This document shows, one piece after another, positions 61,401 through 64,000 of a stretch of DNA of 64,000 bases. The position numbers were made by a program, and so were the translations under genes. Position 1 is the first letter of the stretch, and each line of letters begins with the position of its first letter. Source of the stretch: Buxus sempervirens (taxonomy: Eukaryota > Streptophyta > Magnoliopsida > Buxales > Buxaceae); the NCBI GenBank assembly GCA_947561395.2, contig OX387183.1:57581915-57645914 (forward strand). Direction: 5' to 3'. The notes under the pieces were generated by a model that did not search any database, was not told where the DNA came from, and was given only the letters and a program-made list of their open reading frames with translations.

Positions 61401-61980
61401 AATAATGTCCCAATAGCTTTGAAAGAACCAACCAGTAAAGCCATCAGGACCTGGGGCACTATCCGGGGCAGAGATCAAAAGTAGCTTTCTTAATTTCCTC
61501 AAGAGATGGCGGCAGGGTGAGCTTCACATTTGCATTTGCATCCAGAATTCGAGGAATGAAAGCCACAGAGTCATTAATCGAATGGGAGGCAGAAGTGAAG
61601 CAATCAGAGAAGTAAGCAACAGCTTCGTCCTGGATACAAGGGTTGTTTGATAGCCAACCATTGCTAAACAACAAATTCTTATGCTTCCAGACTTGAAGAG
61701 ATGCATGAAAAAACTTTGTGTTACAATCCCCTTCTTGGAGCCACTTAACTCTAGATTACTGCCGATAAAAGGATTCCTGTTGGGAGATAGTAGAAATTAA
61801 CTCTTTTTTTAAAGAGTGGAGAATCTCTGACTTAGGCTGGTCCCACTGATTCTGAAGGTCGTTTTCCAGGTCAGAAATTTTCAGAGAAAGAGTCTCAACT
61901 CTGTGATGAACATCACCAAGACCTCCCAATTCCACTTCCGGAGAACCCCTCGAAGGTGTTTTAATTTTCTAGAGAAGACA
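58418..61980 (-). mobile_element. 5'-truncated L1-type LINE with RNase H, inserted in the outer LTR
   Basis: Minus strand. Parts from its 5' side: RT entry motif SAPDSAPGPDGFTGWFF (about 61450); reverse transcriptase fingers and palm 61230-60301 (SAFVKGRNISDNI, IIKLDMVKAFDRMEWDF, GLRQGDPLSPLLF, the catalytic FADD at about 60750); zf-RVT-like region (FIPNKIAVFFWKMLKGAIPT) about 59700-59570; RNase H 59131-58751 (MNVDGASKGNPGISGGGG, AELLALRDGL, ESDSKVLVD, HVYREANSVADALA). The 3' end is A-rich (plus-strand T tract 58417-58436). The endonuclease domain is missing and the frame breaks at least at a C7 run (60311-60317) and near 61450-61520, so it is inactive. Clear target duplication is not visible. 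Confidence 0.92.
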
Positions 61981-62505
61981 TACATGTAATATTGTTTAAG
62001 TAAATGTCCTCGTATTTTTTAATCTCCATTTACTTAAGATATTACATGTAAATAAGCAAACACCCCCCCATTTGAATCCATTAAAAATATTTCCAGACCC
62101 AAATTCCAAGTGATTAAAAAGTCAACTTTCCAGTTCCAGGCTAAATTCCGGTTTTTCAGGTCTGGTAAAAAGATTCAACATGTTAATACCAAGGTATTTA
62201 TTAAGATTTAAAATCTCAAAAAATTCATTTATGCAATAACATTGCTAAAAACCTAATTACGGGGAAAAATTATCTTCAAATCTTGCTTTAAAAAATATTT
62301 CATTTTCTGGGGTCAAAAGTCAACAAAATTCAACCCGAAAAAGTTTGACTTTGCATAAAATATTGAATTTGGGCCTTTTCCTTTGCGGCTTTGGATTCAA
62401 ATGGGTTAAGGATCTCAAACCTAATGCTAAGAATTGAAATTTTCATTAAAATATTTCTCTCATTCAAGATTTATCCAAAAATCGTGCAATTTTGGAGTGT
62501 CTACA

Positions 62506-63290
62506 CACATGCACTTCTAATTGTCATTTATTAATTCCTTCTCTTATTTTTTTAGTAAGGTCATATTTAATTTTTTAACACAATGATTTTTTTTAGTAGA
62601 TTGGCAAACATTTGGATATGATGATGTAAATAGATGATCCAGTGAACAAATAGAGAAATGACACCTTCCTTGCCATGAACCTGCTTATAGCTTGCTTAAT
62701 TTGGCTTTTCTTTTATTTTTCCATTTGATATCTGAACAATTTTGGTACACCATGACATTTCTTATACGTGAGTAATTCTGTTGGCTTGGTTCCTTTTCAG
62801 TCAAACCAAGACAAAACAAAATTGTAAAAATCCCAAACCAAAAACCAGACCAAACCGACAGAAGCCAAATTGATAATTAAATCAAAAACTAACCAGATTC
62901 CTTTCAGTTTGACCAAGAATCAAATTTCGTAAAAGCGATATGGGTTGGTTTCTAATTCGTAGACCTTGAACCGGATGGTCCAGTAAAAGACCACTTAGTG
63001 AGGTTAATGGAACTTCTTAAGTATATATATAACGTATCAGTTAAGGGTAAGCATCTTCCAACCGCCGATTTGGTATTTGGTATTGCCCCTTGTTTCCGCT
63101 ATCCCACATCAGTTAACAGGGCCGGTCGTGCACGCTTGCAACCTGTAGATTTGACTGGGTTTAGATCCAATCCGAATTCTATTACAAACGATCGGATATA
63201 TGTTATATATAACTTCAAGTTCAATGTAAATTAACTCAGCATCATCATCATTAAGTACATTGATTGTGCCTCTCATTTTAATAAAAAATT
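62506..63290. other. Spacer between the LTR nest and the second laccase
   Basis: Starts with the CACAT target duplication (62506-62510). The rest is AT-rich without a recognised gene. Confidence 0.55.
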
Positions 63291-63635
63291 AGTAAACACA
63301 CTGTTTTCTTCCTTATGCTGAGAACACGAGGTTACAATTTACCTTGTATCAAAATATAAAAATATTTCTTTGTAAGCACTCCACAGCGGAAGTCGACCAA
63401 CACGAAAGCAGAGCTTACAAGGTATGCCGGCCCGTTTAAGAAATTGAAATGGACGACGGTAAAGTTACCTTAATTTTTCTTTTTTATGATAATCAGGTCA
63501 CCTAATCAACCAAACAAGCTTAATTAATTACCCCTATATATGTAGTCTCACATATCCATCGGTTGTGAATTTTTTTAGTTCACGGTTATTATCCTTAATT
63601 GTCTTAACCAAGAGGAGGACGAGGAGAAAAAGGGG
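63290..63635 (+). promoter_or_regulatory. Promoter of the second laccase, homologous to 47600-47900
   Basis: Shares ACAAGGTATG, GAAATTGAAATG-like sequence, CACCTAATCAACCAAACAAG (63499-63518) and CCCTATATATGTAGTCTCA with the first laccase promoter. SMRE matches are ACCTAAT (63500-63506) and ACCAAAC (63509-63515). Confidence 0.6.
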
Positions 63636-64000
63636 ATGGGTCTACGTCCTCATTCATATGTTTCAGTGGGAGTTATGTTCTTAATATTGAGCACGTTTGG
63701 GCTCTTACCTGTGATCATATTTGCGGAGGATTCAGGTGTAACAAGATACTACCAGTTCGATGTAATTCTCTACGCAGACTACTTGATCTTACACCGAGCT
63801 AATTGAATCAGTGAATTTGGAAGCAACAAAAGAATGAATTTATGTTATATTTGTTTTATTGTTGTCTCATGACTCGTTTTATAAACAATTGTGACAGATC
63901 AAGTTGCAAAACATTACAAGATTGTGCAGCACCAAGAGCATACTGAGTGTGAATGGAGAGTTTCCCGGCCCACAGATTTTTGCTAGGGAAGGTGATCGTG
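63636..64000 (+). CDS. LAC: Second laccase, 5' part only (tandem paralogue)
   Basis: Exon 1 63636-63761 ([12 protein letters not shown], hydrophobic signal peptide, then [13 protein letters not shown], 42 codons). Exon 2 starts at 63898 ([20 protein letters not shown], then [14 protein letters not shown]) and runs off the window. Exon boundaries, signal peptide and the start of the first cupredoxin domain all align with the laccase at 47905, so this is a tandem duplicate in the same orientation. The gene cannot be judged whole from this window. Confidence 0.9.

Larger units (their letters stand above)
53187..62505 (-). mobile_element. Outer solo LTR, gypsy-type, split by two insertions (fossil)
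   Basis: Plus-strand ends are TGTGAGACATGG (53187) and GTGTCTACA (62505); on the minus strand it begins TGTAGACACTCC, the usual TG...CA form. The target duplication CACAT is perfect (53182-53186, 62506-62510). Its own sequence is in three pieces: 53187-53950, 56830 to about 58417, and about 61981-62505, about 2.87 kb in all, the same as the inner copy. A TATA word (CTATAAATAG on the minus strand, about 57890-57900) supports minus orientation. No internal region or second LTR remains, so it is a recombination product. Confidence 0.9.

Noticed and set aside
53187-62505. Interpreting the repeated LTR sequence as a complete LTR retrotransposon with two LTRs
   Set aside because: The target duplications show that each LTR is a separate solo insertion, and no internal region of the family lies between them.
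1-64000. CRISPR arrays, bacterial operons or phage elements
   Set aside because: The window is a eukaryotic nuclear sequence; tandem units seen are LTR or simple repeats without spacer structure.

Overview
The window is nuclear DNA from a flowering plant. It has multi-exon genes with GT-AG introns, plant-specific families (WRKY, SIAMESE-related CDK inhibitor, CYP707A, laccase), plant-type transposable elements and an AT-rich background. The species cannot be fixed from sequence alone. The repeat load and long introns suggest a medium or large genome, probably a woody or early-diverging dicot or magnoliid (inference).

Layout. (1) 1-9229, minus: the N-terminal half of a mitochondrial FtsH (m-AAA) protease, with a 7 kb intron full of repeats. 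(2) 10871-14259, plus: an FtsJ/RrmJ rRNA 2'-O-methyltransferase, head to head with FtsH. (3) 15283-18012, minus: a FIZZY-RELATED/CCS52A activator of the anaphase-promoting complex, 10 exons. (4) 19080-20297, plus: an intronless, probably plastid-targeted ICMT/PEMT-like membrane methyltransferase. (5) 22744-25384, minus: a WRKY49-like group IIc factor with a SINE in its second intron. (6) 27.5-31 kb: repeats (RNase H relic, hAT MITE, MITE with internal hairpins, AATCG/GCGTGCCG element). (7) 31071-34393, minus: a complete CYP707A abscisic acid 8'-hydroxylase, 8 exons. (8) 34.9-43.2 kb: gene-poor, with several small non-autonomous elements. (9) 43604-43813, plus: an SMR4-like CDK inhibitor with E2F-like promoter sites. 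(10) 47905-50575, plus: a complete laccase; a tandem paralogue starts at 63636 and runs off the window.

The 13 kb between the laccases is mostly transposon fossil: a copia-like LTR with a 62-bp tandem array, then a 9.3 kb nest in which one 2.87 kb solo LTR sits inside another of the same family, with a 5'-truncated LINE in the outer copy. Both LTR insertions keep perfect 5-bp target duplications (CACAT outer, GATGT inner), so the order of events can be read directly.

Functional themes are organelle maintenance (FtsH, FtsJ), cell-cycle exit and endoreduplication (CCS52A, SMR), ABA catabolism (CYP707A) and lignin or phenolic oxidation (laccases). These are not an operon; neighbourhood is probably mostly incidental. 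The FtsH-FtsJ pairing is the notable exception because ftsJ and ftsH are also adjacent in bacteria. I found no convincing new enzyme system. The best structural finds are the nested solo LTRs, the small MITE families with intact target duplications, and the paired secondary-wall MYB motifs kept in both laccase promoters.
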